Origin: Lysinibacillus agricola
GTDB taxonomy: Bacteria; Bacillota; Bacilli; Bacillales_A; Planococcaceae
DNA length: 64,000 nucleotides
Direction of reading: 5' to 3'
Assembly (NCBI RefSeq): GCF_016638705.1
Contig: NZ_CP067341.1
Location: forward strand, 4,839,501 to 4,903,500
The notes beneath the pieces are model-generated. The model did not search any database. It saw only the letters and a list, made by a program, of their open reading frames with translations, and was not told where the DNA came from. Position numbers and translations under genes: made by a program. Each line of letters opens with the position of its first letter. Position 1 is the stretch's first letter. Positions 62,036-64,000 of this stretch are shown piece after piece.

Positions 62036-62674
62036 TTAACCGACAGCTGGGAAAATAGCTGGGCACTGCTGTGGCCGTACTACACCCGGACATGCGAACG
62101 GTAATTCTGCTCTTGGCTCGCAGAAAGTTGCTAAGAATTCGACAGTAACTGGGAATGTAGATTGAATACTTTGGCAAACAGATACAGTAATTGTTAATGC
62201 AGAAAACGTAATTGTACCTGCTCCAGCTGTTAATGTTCCTGTTGTACACACGAAACAATCTAAATCTGTGAATAAAATTTCTACATCTGTCCCTTTCGGT
62301 GCACATAATGTAACTTGTTCACAACGGGAAACTGGAATATTACTGCTTGTGAACATAGTACCATTTGGTAAACAAACAACTATCGTAAGAATAAAATTCT
62401 TTTGAATAGTTAGATTTTGAAGACATACAGTTGAACCATCAATGGAGAATTGGCGATTCTCACGGTTCAAGATAACAATAGGATTCGTTGTTGCTGGAAC
62501 TACTTTACATGTAACTACTGCACCCGTTAAATCAGTAGTTGCTGTTACGCCGGGGAAAGCAATTGGTCCAGTAGGAGAAATATCAAATGACATTTCTTTT
62601 ACAATCCAGTCAAATACCTTATCGACATTTATACAAATCAATTCCTGCGCCTGGGATGGCATATTCTCTTGCAT
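62036..62674 (-). CDS. Cys-rich spore-coat/exosporium-type protein
   Basis: A 212-residue beta-rich protein with 'QELICINVDKVFDWIVKEMS' at the N-terminus. This ICxxVxKVxDWV word I associate with Bacillales spore coat proteins of the CotE-dependent/BMQ_0737 type. Ten Cys are spread along Thr/Val-rich strands ('TVCLQNLTIQ', 'VSRCEQVTLCAPKG', 'DCFVCTTGTL', 'VSVCQSIQ') and the tail is 'CPGVVRPQQCPAIFPAVG'. Disulfide cross-linking on the spore surface is likely. ATG 62674 sits after GGAGGTG. Divergent from the Glu/Pro repeat gene. Confidence 0.78.
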   Translation of the reverse strand: MQENMPSQAQELICINVDKVFDWIVKEMSFDISPTGPIAFPGVTATTDLTGAVVTCKVVPATTNPIVILNRENRQFSIDGSTVCLQNLTIQKNFILTIVVCLPNGTMFTSSNIPVSRCEQVTLCAPKGTDVEILFTDLDCFVCTTGTLTAGAGTITFSALTITVSVCQSIQSTFPVTVEFLATFCEPRAELPFACPGVVRPQQCPAIFPAVG

Positions 62675-62900
62675 CCTTTTGACACCTCCATAAATATTTT
62701 ATCTTTCGTTTGTATCATATGTTTTCCAGCTTTAAGTGCATGGGCTAAAAATTAATTCGTCATGATATTTATTAAAATCAATATGTATGATTTTTGCTTA
62801 CCTTTAGAAAGAAGTAAAATGTTTATAAGGATCGGTATATTTGTAACAGAAAGTAATTATTTTTAATAAAATATTAATGGACTGAAAGGGGTGAAATCCA

Positions 62901-64000
62901 ATGGAAGATTCAAAATTGTACTCTAATCAAGACATTGAAAAATTAAAGCAAAAAATCGAAGCCTATAGGTCAACGTTGACTTCATTAAAAATGGGGACTT
63001 CAATGGGAGATTACCTATTTATGAAAAAGGATTTTGATGGGATTAAAACGCAAATCGCACATTTAGAAGGGCTAACCGAAACAATAGATGATAAGCAAAG
63101 CTCACAAATTAAAGGCTACGAGGAGCAGATAAAGTTTCTATCGATGCAAATTGAATCTTTGAATCAAACGATTGAGGAAACGAATCAAGAAATATTAATG
63201 GTTTTAAATAAATTACTTACGATTGAAGATGCTGAAGCTCCAACTACTACACCTAATACTGAAAACACTTCTAATTTTATGGGTAACAGTGCACAAAGAC
63301 ATCCGAGAATCGAACCGACAACGAACAAATCGGTGACTACATCAAAACAGCCATCTTATAAAATGCTACAAAATCTAGCAGGTAAAGCAACAAATATGCA
63401 ATTAGATATACACAATGGCATACCTTCTGATCGCAATGAAAATCAGAGAAATAAGCCCGAAGAACGCCACTTTAATCAACAATACTTTCAATCTGTAAAT
63501 ACACATCCAAGCCAAATATATAATGGTTTATACAGAAATACAACCACAGAATCCACCTTCCATTTTAAAAACGCTACGAACGCACAAGAAATTCCAATTA
63601 GTGTTTATGAACCTCATACATTACCGCCTGCCGAAATCCATAATTCCACTGTTATCGACCTTAATGCAGAAAATCCAGCTAATTACGGAGAACCCAATAA
63701 CACTGTCACTATAGATGAAATGAACTCTGTATTAACAAATGAGCCTGCCTATTTTGAAGCATCTGAAACGGTTAATGAGCCCGTCATTCCTGAAGCATCT
63801 GAAGTAGTTAATGAACCTGTCATTCCTGAAGCATCTGAAGTAGTTAATGAACCTGTCATTCCTGAAACACCTGAAGTAGTTAATGAACCTGTTTTTCTTG
63901 AAGCACCTGAAATGGTTAATGAGCCTGTTATTCCTGAAGCACCTGAAGTGGTTAATGAACCCGTTTTTCTTGAAGCATCTAAAGTAGTTAATGCACAAGT
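62901..64000 (+). CDS. Coiled-coil protein with Glu/Pro/Val tandem repeats, partial
   Basis: The frame opens at ATG 62901 (AAAGGGG upstream) and is still open at the right edge, giving 366 codons. Residues 1-110 are coiled coil ('EDSKLYSNQDIEKLKQKIEA', 'IKFLSMQIESLNQTIEETNQ'). Then comes a polar Asn/Thr/Pro-rich region, and from residue 285 a 12-residue tandem repeat near PEASEVVNEPVI, at least seven units. It is divergent from the coat-like gene and probably belongs to the same surface cluster. Function unknown. Confidence 0.85.
   Translation, partial: MEDSKLYSNQDIEKLKQKIEAYRSTLTSLKMGTSMGDYLFMKKDFDGIKTQIAHLEGLTETIDDKQSSQIKGYEEQIKFLSMQIESLNQTIEETNQEILMVLNKLLTIEDAEAPTTTPNTENTSNFMGNSAQRHPRIEPTTNKSVTTSKQPSYKMLQNLAGKATNMQLDIHNGIPSDRNENQRNKPEERHFNQQYFQSVNTHPSQIYNGLYRNTTTESTFHFKNATNAQEIPISVYEPHTLPPAEIHNSTVIDLNAENPANYGEPNNTVTIDEMNSVLTNEPAYFEASETVNEPVIPEASEVVNEPVIPEASEVVNEPVIPETPEVVNEPVFLEAPEMVNEPVIPEAPEVVNEPVFLEASKVVNAQ
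63753..64000. repeat. 36-bp in-frame tandem repeat
   Basis: About seven copies of a unit like 'cctgaagcatctgaagtagt' + 'taatgaacctgtcatt', encoding PEASEVVNEPVI. Units 2 and 3 are nearly identical; later ones alternate VIP and VFL. It continues past the window. Confidence 0.92.

Noticed and set aside
61971..62306. Minus-strand frame opposite the coat-like gene end
   Set aside because: Same strand but different frame; it runs through the terminator hairpin and overlaps a well-supported gene.
63732..63998. Minus-strand frame rich in Phe, Arg, Cys repeats
   Set aside because: It is the mirror of the plus-strand 36-bp tandem repeat and has no start context.
63753..64000. Regular repeats as a CRISPR array
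   Set aside because: Units are contiguous without spacers and keep the reading frame of a protein.

Overview
The window looks like a chromosomal segment of a low-GC, endospore-forming Bacillales bacterium of the Planococcaceae, most like Lysinibacillus. This rests on AT-rich codon use, strong AGGAGG-type ribosome sites with frequent GTG/TTG starts, a YtvI-type sporulation membrane protein, spore-coat-like genes, Zur-regulated rpmG/zagA, FosB, and many copies of a GC-richer intergenic repeat. No rRNA, tRNA, CRISPR array or intact insertion sequence was seen.

Layout. 1-20 kb is ordinary chromosome: a partial NUDIX gene, AI-2E transporters, an M3 oligopeptidase, a Cache-type chemoreceptor, yeeI, plsC-yfkJ, a MATE/rRNA methyltransferase pair, a cobalamin riboswitch feeding a divergent PduO-like protein and BtuF, an NlpC/P60 hydrolase and an ABC1 kinase. 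20-30 kb is a sulfur island: CoA-disulfide reductase-rhodanese, a TsdA-type dihaem cytochrome, DsbA-like protein, TauE, three TusA domains, three free or fused rhodaneses, DsrE, a rhodanese-MBL persulfide dioxygenase-like protein, YeeE and the persulfide sensor CstR. Seven copies or near-copies of a 16-bp palindrome (ATACCCCnnnAGGTAT) lie before these genes. 30-32 kb is the divergent hmp/nsrR nitric-oxide pair. 32-46 kb is mixed: GNAT, VOC, DUF1801 and YdeI proteins, a chemoreceptor, an HD-domain pseudogene, leuA behind a leucine T-box, a second MetRS behind a methionine T-box, fosB, and an RsgA-type GTPase behind a likely leader-peptide attenuator.

47-57 kb is the most interesting part. A ComQXPA quorum-sensing locus has comX on the opposite strand, tail to tail with comQ. 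comP carries an in-frame TAA at codon 4 after its best start. Next to it, on the minus strand, is an apparently complete bacteriocin or signal-peptide operon. It has a 27-codon precursor with a textbook double-glycine leader and a 12-residue Trp/Cys core, a C39-peptidase ABC exporter, a small anchored protein, an ABC immunity-type pair, and a thioredoxin-like/DsbB-like pair that would make the single disulfide. I do not recognise this peptide.

57-64 kb holds the type III polyketide synthase operon bpsAB, Zur-controlled zagA and rpmG, and a group of coiled-coil and coat-like proteins that suggest a spore-surface cluster. It ends in a Glu/Pro/Val tandem-repeat protein that runs off the right edge. 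Copies of two related palindromic repeats occupy gaps throughout, including inside a T-box leader and between the cobalamin riboswitch and its gene.
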